From contig JAPFFF010000094.1 of assembly GCA_039105265.1 (NCBI GenBank), positions 20,962 to 84,961 on the forward strand: 64,000 nt of DNA, written 5' to 3'. Both the position numbers and the translations under genes were made by a program. Source of the stretch: Tritrichomonas musculus. Its lineage: Eukaryota > Parabasalia > Tritrichomonadida > Tritrichomonadidae. Shown here in pieces: positions 1-9,928 of this stretch. Within the stretch, counting starts at the first letter, position 1. Each line of letters begins with the position of its first letter. A model generated the notes under the pieces. That model was not told the DNA's origin and did no database searches. It saw only the letters and a list, made by a program, of their open reading frames with translations.

Positions 1-1406
1 AAAAATTTTACATTCAATTTCACTTTTTGAATTAAGATAATAATAAAATTTAAATTCAATTTTCACTATTTCACATAAATAAAAACCCAAATTCATCTCA
101 TGAAGAATTAATTCTTTACCATTTATGTTTATTGGCATATGAACTAAAAGAAATAAAATTTTAAATATTTTATCTGCAATAAAAAAAAAAAAAAAAAAGA
201 GATATAATCACATATACTTCATTTTTATAATAACATATGCTATTGTATGCATGATATTTGCCATATGATATAATTAATTCTAGCTATCATTTATTTTGCT
301 TTAACATTTTGATATATTTTATTTTTTTTTTTTTTTCCAATTTCCAGATAGTGATTGTACATAAACATTATATTTCATTTTAAATTTAAAAAAGGAAACC
401 CTTACTTGATCATTTAATCTTGTTATATTATCTGATTTTTTGTATTTTTTTATGTTTTTGCATTCAATTTCAAATCAAATTTTGTTTGTTTTTTGGGGCA
501 GGCTTTTAAAATTTTATTTAAAATATTAATTTTAATTTGATTTTTAAGTTAACACACATTAAATAATGATATAAGTACTTATTTGAGAATTTTTTTTGAA
601 TATATAACATGAAGATAATTTATAATCATTTCATAAATTTAATGTTTACTTATTTAAATGAATTAATATTACAACATTTTGATGTTACTTTATATTTTTG
701 GAAATATTATAATTAAATATAAAACAAATTATTGATTTACTTTATATTATGAAAGATGTGTAATAATTAGGAAATTTATTAAATATGATTATTCTAATAT
801 AAATCAATTGATGAAATATTATTATAATTTATTTTCTATTTATAAATCATAATTATCTATGAGCATTCAAATTTAATCGTTTAAATGTGAGTAAATTATG
901 ATTCAGATGTTGATGATTTATCCAATCTTTTTATCGAGGAAAAAAAAAAAAGGTTGGGGCGAATATTCATATAAAAAGAAGATATTTGACCAAACAAAAC
1001 CACCTCGGCTTCATTTTTTGAGATATTTTCAAAATTTGAAAATAATTTCTATATTGCTGATATGAGTTGAATCAATTATTATTAAGGACCAAATGTTGAT
1101 AATGATGGAGAAAAAAATATAATATTCATTTTGAGAATTTCATTTATTTATTTGAATTTATTTTTAATAAATACTATTTTTATCGTTTCATATCATCATA
1201 TTGCATGATACTATTAACTTTTAGAGATCATTTGCCATTATATACATATCTTTTGGCTTTTTAATAAAATATATAATGATATATTATTTAATAATATTTT
1301 ATATCTTTAAATAAAAATATTTATGATATATGTTTATGATAAATTATTTTATTAATTAAAATAAAGTAATTTTATATTTTTAGAAAAGTTCGTTTTTTCT
1401 GGGAGG
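1..1406. other. AT-rich gene-free stretch
   Basis: I see no supportable gene, RNA or element here. The sequence is very AT-rich with homopolymer A and T tracts (for example an A run near 181-198) and no long reading frame. It is most simply read as intergenic DNA. Confidence 0.6.
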
Positions 1407-1655
1407 TTACACAAATATTCTGAGAGTTTTACATTTCGTTTGAATATGAATAAAAGGACTTCCATGAATTGAATGAATATATAAAAATGCTTCAATATTG
1501 TACTCTGGATATGAACGCTTTTCTTTAAATATAAAATTATGAGTTATTTCTTTTTTTGTAATTTGCGAATATGAAAAATATGCGGAAAGAATAACGGCAA
1601 GAGGAACAGTATAAGATAGTAAACCAGAAAGATGTTGAAGAAAAATCGTATTCAT
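1407..1655 (-). pseudogene. Relic of an unknown gene family, copy 1
   Basis: A short reading frame of 82 codons that starts with a hydrophobic N-terminus and continues with a basic, aromatic-rich segment. I do not recognise the product. Part of it (the FIFKEKR region followed by alternating hydrophobics) aligns loosely by eye with the frame at 2410-2706, which suggests both are fragments of one multi-copy family. No neighbouring sequence extends it to a full gene, so it is more likely a remnant than a working gene. It could also be a chance ORF in AT-rich DNA. Confidence 0.25.
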
Positions 1656-2409
1656 TTTCTATAAGTGATGTGTAAGCCATCCAAGACTTTTTCCAGTTAT
1701 TTTATATTTAGATAGATTTTTAATAGCTACATATAATTTACTATTTAAAAAATCAAAATCATCAAAGGTGAATTAGATAATCGCATTTTATTTTCCATAA
1801 AAAATAATTTGGGTAAAAAATGGTCATTTTGAATTTTTTGATTTTATAAATGGCGGAACCTCATTTTAAATAATATTCCCTATTCTTATAATATATTTTA
1901 AAGCAAAAATATTGAGTTTGATCGTTTAAAATTAATTTTCTAACCGCCGAAAATTGAATCATTCCGTTTATTAATTCAACTTTTTGAATTCATTTTTCAA
2001 ACTAAACTTTATCTTTGAAGTTATGTTCAAACAAAATATATCATTTTATTGAGCATTAAAAGAAGAAATCGAATATTACAAAATAAAAAGTTAGAAAAGA
2101 TCATGTATCGAAAAAACTTAAAAATAATTATTATATTAACTTTTTTGGACTAACTACAAAGTAATTATAAATATTTATGTTTTATAATGTATAATGCATA
2201 TGTATAAAATCAAATAGTATTAGTAGTTTTGAAGGATATCTCTTACGAAGAGAGATCTATTAGTATGTGAAGTCAAAAAAAACTCGATGAATATTAAGTT
2301 TTTTGATTGGTTTCAATGACCAATTTAAAGATTATTAAATGGGTAAGAAAATTTATTAAAATCACCAAATAAAACCTAAAATTCGAAGAGATTTTGAAAC
2401 TTTTTGAGG

Positions 2410-2706
2410 TCAAAAAAAGAGTGTCCCACCCATTATAAGTGTGGCGATCGGAAGTGAAGTGTCAGAAAAAATGAAAAATCCATAGAATTGGCTGATATTT
2501 TGTATTGGGGGATTAAATTGTAATATAATATTTATAAAATTATTATTTTTAGAATTATATGTAGCAATTCCAAGATATGAATTAATATGAAATTCAATTG
2601 AAAATAATCGTTTTTTCTTAATAAAAAATGCAACTATATTATATTTTTCCAACTTATGTAAAGATTCTCGAGTAAACAATATTGAAGAAAAAACATATGA
2701 CGCCAA
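2410..2706 (-). pseudogene. Relic of an unknown gene family, copy 2
   Basis: A 98-codon frame ending in a segment with the motif DTSLPIAT followed by a hydrophobic tail. The DNA for this motif reappears in inverted orientation at about 3301-3331, where the plus strand also reads DTSLPIAT in frame with a preceding YGFF-like segment. Conservation of the same peptide in two copies argues that this was once protein-coding. The function is unknown. The frame is short and isolated, so I treat it as a gene fragment. Confidence 0.35.
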
Positions 2707-3263
2707 AAAAGAAAGTAGCTTCCCTAAAATAAAATTTTTAGAACATTCAATTTAGAAATGATAATTTGAATTATATGATATAAGTAACTTGTGCTTAAAA
2801 AAATAAAATAAATATTTTACAAAGGAGTAAAAACAAAAGTCAATTCGTTTTTGCCAGTTTTGAATGAATTGGGATAAATAATGGATATATTTTATTCATA
2901 ATGAATTAAAAAAAATTGTTTATTCCTATACTATAGAACATTATAAAATCTTTTCTCCAATTTCTTGATTGATTTATATGAAATGATATAAAAAATAATA
3001 TTATATTTATTATTTTGTAAGTTTCAATATTTTTTCTTGATAATTTTAAGCTATTTAAAAATATTCAAATGGTTTAATATGCGAGTGGCTTATAAATTTT
3101 TTATATAAAGCTTAAAACAAATCATATTTTTTATATAACATGTCTTTAAATTGAATGAAAAAATCATTTATTTTATATCTTAAATTCCGCACATAGAATT
3201 TTATTTTTTATTCAAAATATATAATCAATATATGATGCAACATTTAATTAATTGGTTGAATTT

Positions 3264-3345
3264 ATGATCTATGGATTTTTTAAGTTTTATTTCAATTTTT
3301 TGACACTTCACTTCCGATCGCCACACCTATAATTAATCCCATAAA
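3264..3345 (+). pseudogene. Third fragment of the same unknown family, inverted relative to copy 2
   Basis: The plus strand here encodes a YGFF-like stretch and then DTSLPIAT, matching the C-terminal part of the minus-strand frame at 2410-2706. The nucleotide match is about 31 bases with one mismatch (2434-2464 against the reverse complement of 3301-3331), with weaker similarity upstream. No complete reading frame surrounds it. This may be an inverted duplicate of a gene fragment or part of a larger decayed palindrome. Confidence 0.35.
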
Positions 3346-3369
3346 AAAAATGGGCCGATTTTTTGAATC

Positions 3370-3641
3370 ATTCAAATTCAAATTCATCGTCCACTTTTTG
3401 GTAAGAAGCAAAATGACCTCAATATTTTGAATACATATCTGTCCTTTCATTTTTACATATTTTTCACCGAAGTCTACATACCGCCTAGCGGGCGTCGAGC
3501 GCAGCCGAGCGGCAGCGAGGCGGAGCCGAGACCCCGCGGGTGGCGGTAAGACTCGGTAAAAATTGTAACCCGAAAGGACAGATGGCTATCAAATATTGAT
3601 GTCATGAGCTCTTTTCAAAAAGTGGACGGCGAATTTGAATG
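3370..3641. mobile_element. Foldback (palindromic) element with a GC-rich core
   Basis: The left arm (about 3370-3510) is the imperfect reverse complement of the right arm (about 3511-3641). Matching blocks include ATTCAAATTC and GTCCACTTTTT on the left against AAAAAGTGGAC and GAATTTGAAT on the right, an AAAGGACAGAT block, and the CACCGAAGTCT/AGACTCGGT pair near the centre. The centre (about 3480-3547) is extremely GC-rich compared with flanks near 25% GC and is itself partly self-complementary. No ORF is present. The structure fits a foldback MITE or an expressed hairpin RNA; no clear target duplication was found. Confidence 0.6.
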
Positions 3642-3701
3642 TATATATATTCAGCCAAAAATATGAAATATAATACATATTTGTTTGGCTGAATATATAT
3701 A
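3642..3701. repeat. Perfect 18-bp inverted repeat (hairpin)
   Basis: The 18 bases 3642-3659 are the exact reverse complement of 3684-3701, with a 24-base loop. The stem contains TCAGCC/GGCTGA flanked by alternating TA. It abuts the foldback element and may belong to its flank. Confidence 0.6.
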
Positions 3702-4600
3702 TTTCTTTTTTTTTTTTTTTTTATATAAAAAAAGAATATATTTCTGAAAAAGTTCAGAAAAATAAAATTTTAAAAAACACATTTTTCTTGATAAATAAAA
3801 ATAAATAAAGTTATTTATTTTTATAAAATTAATATATAATTATCCAATAATATGTATACATATTTGTATTTGATAAAATGTCTTTGATGAAGAGAAATTG
3901 CTTTTGGAATTTTTGATATAAGCATTCAAATTATATCTTGATAATTTATCTGTAAAAAACTAATATTTTTATATTTTTTTTTTATATCATTATTTATATT
4001 ACATATATTTATATAATTTTATTTTTAACGTAGAAAAAAAAGATATTATGATTTTCTTTTTCAATTAATTTAAAACTAGAAACTTTTTCATTTATAATAA
4101 TTGAAAAAGCCAACTTTATTCAGAATATAATATTTAAAGATATATTGGTTAAATTTATATTTTGCGAAACCAAAAAGAGATTTTATTTATTTATATCAAT
4201 CAATAAAATAAAATAAATTCTTAATATATCTAGATATGGATTTCAATACATAATCATACAAAATGTTGAGTCAAACAAAATCAAATAGAAGAAATAATGA
4301 TATTCCTACTTGATATTATAATTTTCATTTCAACAAGAAGGAACAGCAAATAAGAATTATGAAAAGTAATAAAAACAATTTTCAATACATTAAAACAAAA
4401 AGTTTAAAAATGAAAGAAAAAGTGAAAAAATTACTTAGTTATTCCTCAAAATCCTACGTTAAATATATTATTATTATGATTAAAATAGATGTATAATTCA
4501 ATAATAAAAAACATATGATGATATTAAAAATATCTACAGAAAAATGAATCGCGTGAATACATATTTTTTCAATGAAGCTCATACAATTATTTGCGGTATC
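3702..4600. other. AT-rich gene-free stretch
   Basis: I see nothing recognisable between the hairpin ending at 3701 and the next hairpin at 4601. It is AT-rich with T tracts and no convincing coding frame. Confidence 0.55.
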
Positions 4601-4650
4601 ATATACAAATATTTACACGTTTTTTTGCAAAAGTGTAAATATTTGTATAT
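4601..4650. repeat. Perfect 18-bp inverted repeat (hairpin)
   Basis: Bases 4601-4618 are exactly reverse-complementary to 4633-4650, with a 14-base T-rich loop. A perfect stem of this length is more than expected from composition alone, but no transcript or element boundary is evident. Confidence 0.6.
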
Positions 4651-4692
4651 AATTTTTTTTTTTTTTTTCAATACATTATACTTAACCTTTAC

Positions 4693-5020
4693 GGACATTG
4701 GACATTTTTTTGATTGGTCATTTTATTGGATATTTCAAGGGTAAAAAAAATAAAAAACGTGCGTGTAACCGTCAAAATTTGGTTATTTTTTTTTCAAGAA
4801 TTTGACTATAGAAATTGCTTAAAAATAGTAACTTTATTTTTATCAAAATCGCAAACTAAAAAAAAATCAAATTATTGACCTTGACGATCAAAGATCAGAA
4901 AATTTTGAAATTTTGGTCATTTTTTTTGGATATTTTCATTATGGTCATGGACATTGGACATTTTGCTATTTTTTTCAAACAAACCTAATCAATTCCACTT
5001 TTTGGACATTTTTTTGTAAC
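4693..5020. repeat. Shuffled direct repeats (GGACATTGGACATTTT and GGTCATTTT...GGATATTT)
   Basis: The block GGACATTGGACATTTT occurs at 4693-4708 and again at 4949-4964. A second block starting GGTCATTTT and ending GGATATTT(T)CA occurs at 4717-4738 and 4916-4938. The order of the two blocks is reversed between the pairs. A further GGACATTTTTTT follows near 5005. This may be a decayed repeat; small ORFs crossing it look spurious. Confidence 0.4.
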
Positions 5021-5971
5021 GTACAAAAAAGGTTACATTATTCTAGTATAAATGAAATAAAATTACTATATCTTAATAAAATAATAAGCAATGGTTTTAA
5101 ATGTATCTTATTAATATTATTTAATATGTATAAATATGAAAAAAGAAAAAATAAAATAAAAACTAATAGATTTTAAATTAAAAATAGGAAATCGTAATCG
5201 CCTGTGGCGGTTTAGGTCAATATTGACCTTGTATCGTACCATAGAAAAAAAAGTCTGGAATTTTTTTATACTTATGCAAAAAAAAGCATGGGTAGCTACC
5301 AAATATCTGTGAATTTATTATTTGTAAAAGCCAAAATAATCAATCATTCACTTTTTTCGAGACCAACACAATCTTGTTCAAGCCTAATTTTAATGTTTTA
5401 AAAAAAAATAATCTTGAAAAAAGCAACTTTTTACCTCCGATGAAAAAAGTGACATGGAATTAAGAAGATATAATTTATCAAAGGTGATCCGACTCCTTGT
5501 TGTCAGCCTTTTTGATATTACTGATAACATTTGGGAATTTATATTTTAATATAATAATTTATATTTATATTACTTTTTTTAACATGATGGATTTTAAAAT
5601 ATTTATTTTGATAATAAGATAAAAACAATTTTACTATTTGAATTAAAAAATTCAATAATCTTTTGAAATTTTAAGAAATAAAAAATTGTTTTTTCGAATG
5701 AAAAATAATATTTTTTCATTTATAAAATAACTTATTTGAATAAAATAAAGTAACTCTCTTCAAATTTATTATTTATCTAGAATTCAGTTTCTATTTTCTA
5801 TGAAGTAAATAATATTTGAAGATTATTCTCTAAAACTCAACAAAAGAGGAAAAAATAACATTAAATTGAGAAGGATTGTTTTGCATAATAAAAATAAAAG
5901 ATGATTTTTTTTTTAAAAAATCTTTAATTAATGAAAAAGGGCGAGTGTTCCATCCTTCTTTTTTTTTTAAT
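5021..5971. other. AT-rich spacer downstream of the large minus-strand gene
   Basis: No supportable gene. A perfect 14-base palindrome, GGTCAATATTGACC, lies at 5215-5228 beside a slightly GC-richer patch. Otherwise the stretch is AT-rich spacer behind the gene that ends at 5972. Confidence 0.5.
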
Positions 5972-8900
5972 TTACTCTCCGTCTTCTTCGTATTCGTATT
6001 CGTATTCGTCATCATCGACTTTGTCGAGGTCTGCCGGGTTGATGATTCTGAGCGCCTTTGCGGTCCTCAGGAAGATGTCTGCCTGCGGCACGATTAGCAC
6101 GTGCAGCACCTCGTCCTTGTTCAGTTTGAGGTCTTCGATGACTGTCGTCTTCCTGAGCTTCTTGCCTGCGAATATGATCGACACGCAGCTCGGGTCTGTG
6201 TCGTCGCCAACGATGCGTGCAATCTCATCTATGGCGTCTGCAATTGTCGCCTCCTTGCCGAGTGGAAAGCAGAGCTCCTGGCCGTCCTTGATCAGGTAGC
6301 GGTGCTTGAGTGGATCCCACGGCTCCTCTGGCTTCTTATCGTCTTCTTCATTGTCGCTTTCTTCTTCTTCAATTATGATCTCGTCTGGATTCACCGAGGC
6401 GACGTCTTCTGCATTATCGCTCTCAACCTGCGCTTCTTCTTTGCGTTCTTCTTTTTCTTTGCGTTCTTGTGGCTCGCCTGCGTTATCAGCTTTATTGCTG
6501 GTCTCTTCCGCAGCGTCTTTTTCTTCATTGACTGGCTCCAGCTTTTGATTGGATATGATTGGCATCTTGTTTTTGTTTATAGGAATATTGAAATCGTCAC
6601 TTGACTTCAGTATGATTTTAGCTTGATTTAATGGCAACATTTTTGCTGGACGCATCGATTTTGGAGCTGACTGATCTTCTTCTTCTTCTTCTTCGTGCTG
6701 CTTCTTTGCTTCCTCTATTTCACGTTGAATTTTTGGTATATCACTTTCCTTTATTGAATTTCTAACTGCAGATGTCTTTGGCAAAAAATTTTTGATACTT
6801 ACCTTTTTCTTCTTTGGAGGTGAAGGCGTCTCTGATGGAGGCTGAGCGGCGGGCTGCCCTGCGACATCTGCCATTCTCGCATGCACAACAGGAGCCTTTA
6901 ATTCGATGCTTATTTTCTTTCCTTCAGCCATCTGAAGCAGTTTTGCGACAGTCTCCTTCTCGCCAACTTGCTCATTGTCTAAAACAAGCTTGATGTTCTT
7001 TGGAGACGCCATAATCCTATTGCTTATGAAGTACTCTATAAGTGACTGCACGCTCTCAAACTCAGAGATGACTGTGTTGTAAATCTCGATTTCGTTTTCC
7101 TTGAAGTAGAGAGTGATGCGCTTGATTGTCTTAAGTGCAAAGAATTCCGTCTCCCCGAGTTCCTTGAATGTCTTTTTAGTGTTCACCTTTGTGTAGTGTC
7201 CAGCGTGCTCGCATTTGAAGAGTGCAAATTCATCTAGCTTTAGTTTGACTTTGTCCGCTAATTTCTGCAAGAGTGCGTCTGAAGGCGACAGTATTTCATC
7301 GATTTTTACCTGCTGTTCGCCCTTCGGATCCAAGAGTTTGATTGTCACTTTTTCAAATGATGCGTATATGACATCATTCCTCTCTATTTGCTTGTTCAGA
7401 TCGAGAGGCGTGCTTTTCGTGTCACTGTAGAGCTTCACTTTCCCGTACTCTTGCTTTATTCGTTCAACGGCGTCCTTGTTCGTCTCTTTCTCGTCCTGAC
7501 CGTTGGAGAAGAAGAACTGACCGACTAACGTGTCATCGAACAGGCGGACTGACACTTTCACTGAGTTCTTGGAGTGCGTGACTGTGATCGGCGCCTTTGG
7601 AAGGATTCCGTACGATATGAAGCTCCTCTTCTGGTTCAGACGAGTTCCTAGAAATGAGAAGTCTGCAGCTCTTTTCGAAATGCGGTTTATCTTGAGCTTG
7701 TCTATGATTTCATCCTTGAGGTCCTGTATCATCTTCTTGGTATCGCTCAGTTCAATCGTCTTCGCGCTGCCATTGTATGAGAATGTCAGCTCGCTTGACT
7801 CGGAAACTTCGTATTTGCCGATGCATATGATTGAGTTCTTGGGAATGCTGCCCCCATCGAAGAATCCGTAAGGCAGGATCACCTCTGGCAGTTCCTTGTA
7901 GAGCTTGCAGAACTTGTCGAGCTTCAGGCTGAGACTAACTTTTTCTGTCAGTGCGAAGATTTGCTGCACGACGGCCTGCATGATTGGATAGTGCGCTTTT
8001 TGGAAAGTTTGCTTTGTGTCGATTCCCTTGCCGTTTGTGATGTGGAACTCTTCCTCCTGCGAGTCCTCGTTGAGGATGAGGCAGTAGGTCGGCAGTGAGA
8101 GAACGAGCGGCTTGTCTCCTGGCGCAAGCTTCATGAAATTCAAATAGAGAGACAGGCTGCCTTCGATTCCCTTGTCTTTCCTGATCTTGTCAATGATTTG
8201 TTCAGCCGTTGCTTCATTGATTTCCTCCTTGTACTCAATGATCTCGTTGCCTGGCGCGTAGTAGACTTTCAAGCACTTTTCATTTGCTCCTTCTTGGTAC
8301 TCGTAACTCTTGATGATGAACTTTTGGCCTGCGTGCTCAGTGACAAACTCCATGAATCCAATCCTTTCGCTCCCGATGTAGGCATCGTACGCGTGGAATG
8401 GATTCGGGTGGAGCTGGGCAATTCTGAAGAGCAAGTCCTTGATTCTTGGCGGTTTATCGTCGTGGTACTGCAACGTGACTAATCGATCTGCGCTTTCACC
8501 ATCGAGCTGATAGTTTATTGTTAAATCTGTCGTAATTGAAACACTGAATTCAGCCAAATTTTTGTCTTCCAATTTGCTGCTTCTGTCCAGCGGACTTGGC
8601 TTTGGTCCGCTTTTTGGGTAGAAGCCTGGGTAGAACACCATCGATTCTGGATTCTGCTTGAAATAAATCTTCGCTATACTCTTATATGATAAGAAAACAG
8701 GGATAATAAAGCGTTTCTTCGTTAGTTTCGGCAGTACTTCAAATTCACAATAGCGGTTTGGATTAATAGGATACAGTAGATTGATCTGCAATCTTGAAGT
8801 TTCACTGTTGCCTGCTGTTCGCAGGTATTTACATAGAAAATCAGAGTTTTTATGCGCAAAACGATGATTTATAATAATCCCAACGTTTTGCTTGTCGTGT

Positions 8901-9874
8901 TTAGGTCCAAACAATTCTTTGAGATGCGCAATTGTTGTTGTATAGTCAAATATATAGTCTTTTTGTTCAACTTTAGCATAAATAGACTTATTTGCAAAAA
9001 ATTTAAATTGCTTATCATCAAATCTTATAAGGTACTGACTGCTAATATGAGTCATTTTTTCTAAAAAGCTTTTCATCATTTCAATAGTATTATTTTCAGA
9101 CTGTTTATCAGGGAATTTTTTAAGACAAGGAAATGTATCTTGAAATTTATAAACTGTATCTTTTCTTTTATCTTTAGGCTCAATACTTATAGTGGTGATC
9201 ATTGAACTATTGGATGATTTGTATTTAAAATCTAAGAAAGGAGTTTTATCAGCAAATTCTTGAATATTATTTTGATAACTACTAATAGCTGTTTGGTTAT
9301 TACTACCATCGACGTATTGAATTCCTCTCTCGAAATAACCGTAGCAACTTGCAAGTTTATTTTTTAAATCTTGCATTTTTGAATCATTGGGCATACAAAT
9401 AAAACCATAGTTAAAAAAATAATAATAATATAACGAAAAGCCTTCAACTACATCAACTTCAAATCTGCTTCCAGCGCTAATAATATTAATATCATCAGTT
9501 AATATATTAGCGGTATGTTTGATAATAATATTTTGTGCTACTGTCTTAAAATGTTTGGCGAATATTCTTTTAATATCATAAACAGTCTGGTAAGATTTAA
9601 CTTCTTCTGTATAAATATATTTATAATTTGCGACTTCAAAAGAAATATCTTTAATTGTATATGGTTCCATGATTAGAATTTGTTGAATATCATATCCTAT
9701 GTCAATCAAATTGACTGTAGGCCTTGGCGGAATGGGAATAGACTTATAAGAAAGAATTAAATCAGCTTGTGTAAGTCTATTAACATGATTATATACATCT
9801 TCATTTGTGTGTATTTTATTTGGAAGTTGAATTTCCTTTCCATTTGGAAGGAGTAATCTATAAAAAGATAACAT
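5972..9874 (-). CDS. Large protein with ubiquitin-like modules, 1,300 aa
   Basis: I do not recognise a named orthologue. The clearest domain is a C-terminal ubiquitin-like fold (about residues 1188-1268): a DGQELCFPL strand pair, a helix, then FAGKKL, a DLKL turn and LHVLIV, the usual order of a UBL. Earlier segments show similar strand-helix-strand patterns (for example FLGTRL around residue 740), so several degenerate beta-grasp repeats are likely. Residues about 990-1190 are low-complexity, with proline/lysine then long acidic runs. The start is the ATG at 9874, 54 bases from the divergent UBX gene. Base composition changes sharply inside the gene near 8600-8760: 12/60 GC at 9481-9540 against 35/60 at 6181-6240. 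A ubiquitin-pathway scaffold role is inference only. Confidence 0.75.
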   Translation of the reverse strand: MLSFYRLLLPNGKEIQLPNKIHTNEDVYNHVNRLTQADLILSYKSIPIPPRPTVNLIDIGYDIQQILIMEPYTIKDISFEVANYKYIYTEEVKSYQTVYDIKRIFAKHFKTVAQNIIIKHTANILTDDINIISAGSRFEVDVVEGFSLYYYYFFNYGFICMPNDSKMQDLKNKLASCYGYFERGIQYVDGSNNQTAISSYQNNIQEFADKTPFLDFKYKSSNSSMITTISIEPKDKRKDTVYKFQDTFPCLKKFPDKQSENNTIEMMKSFLEKMTHISSQYLIRFDDKQFKFFANKSIYAKVEQKDYIFDYTTTIAHLKELFGPKHDKQNVGIIINHRFAHKNSDFLCKYLRTAGNSETSRLQINLLYPINPNRYCEFEVLPKLTKKRFIIPVFLSYKSIAKIYFKQNPESMVFYPGFYPKSGPKPSPLDRSSKLEDKNLAEFSVSITTDLTINYQLDGESADRLVTLQYHDDKPPRIKDLLFRIAQLHPNPFHAYDAYIGSERIGFMEFVTEHAGQKFIIKSYEYQEGANEKCLKVYYAPGNEIIEYKEEINEATAEQIIDKIRKDKGIEGSLSLYLNFMKLAPGDKPLVLSLPTYCLILNEDSQEEEFHITNGKGIDTKQTFQKAHYPIMQAVVQQIFALTEKVSLSLKLDKFCKLYKELPEVILPYGFFDGGSIPKNSIICIGKYEVSESSELTFSYNGSAKTIELSDTKKMIQDLKDEIIDKLKINRISKRAADFSFLGTRLNQKRSFISYGILPKAPITVTHSKNSVKVSVRLFDDTLVGQFFFSNGQDEKETNKDAVERIKQEYGKVKLYSDTKSTPLDLNKQIERNDVIYASFEKVTIKLLDPKGEQQVKIDEILSPSDALLQKLADKVKLKLDEFALFKCEHAGHYTKVNTKKTFKELGETEFFALKTIKRITLYFKENEIEIYNTVISEFESVQSLIEYFISNRIMASPKNIKLVLDNEQVGEKETVAKLLQMAEGKKISIELKAPVVHARMADVAGQPAAQPPSETPSPPKKKKVSIKNFLPKTSAVRNSIKESDIPKIQREIEEAKKQHEEEEEEDQSAPKSMRPAKMLPLNQAKIILKSSDDFNIPINKNKMPIISNQKLEPVNEEKDAAEETSNKADNAGEPQERKEKEERKEEAQVESDNAEDVASVNPDEIIIEEEESDNEEDDKKPEEPWDPLKHRYLIKDGQELCFPLGKEATIADAIDEIARIVGDDTDPSCVSIIFAGKKLRKTTVIEDLKLNKDEVLHVLIVPQADIFLRTAKALRIINPADLDKVDDDEYEYEYEEDGE

Positions 9875-9928
9875 GATAATTGTATAAAAAAAATTTTTTT
9901 TTTAAACCAAAGAAAAAAAAAAAAAAAT
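9875..9928. promoter_or_regulatory. Short divergent promoter region
   Basis: Only 54 bases separate the start codons of the ubiquitin-like protein gene (-) and the UBX-type gene (+). The spacer is almost entirely A and T runs. I see no clear TCA-type initiator. Both genes must draw their core promoters from this spacer or from within coding DNA. Confidence 0.4.

Noticed and set aside
4544-5302. Short ORFs of 61-87 codons in AT-rich spacer
   Set aside because: Low-complexity Phe/Ile/Lys composition, overlap on both strands, no family resemblance.
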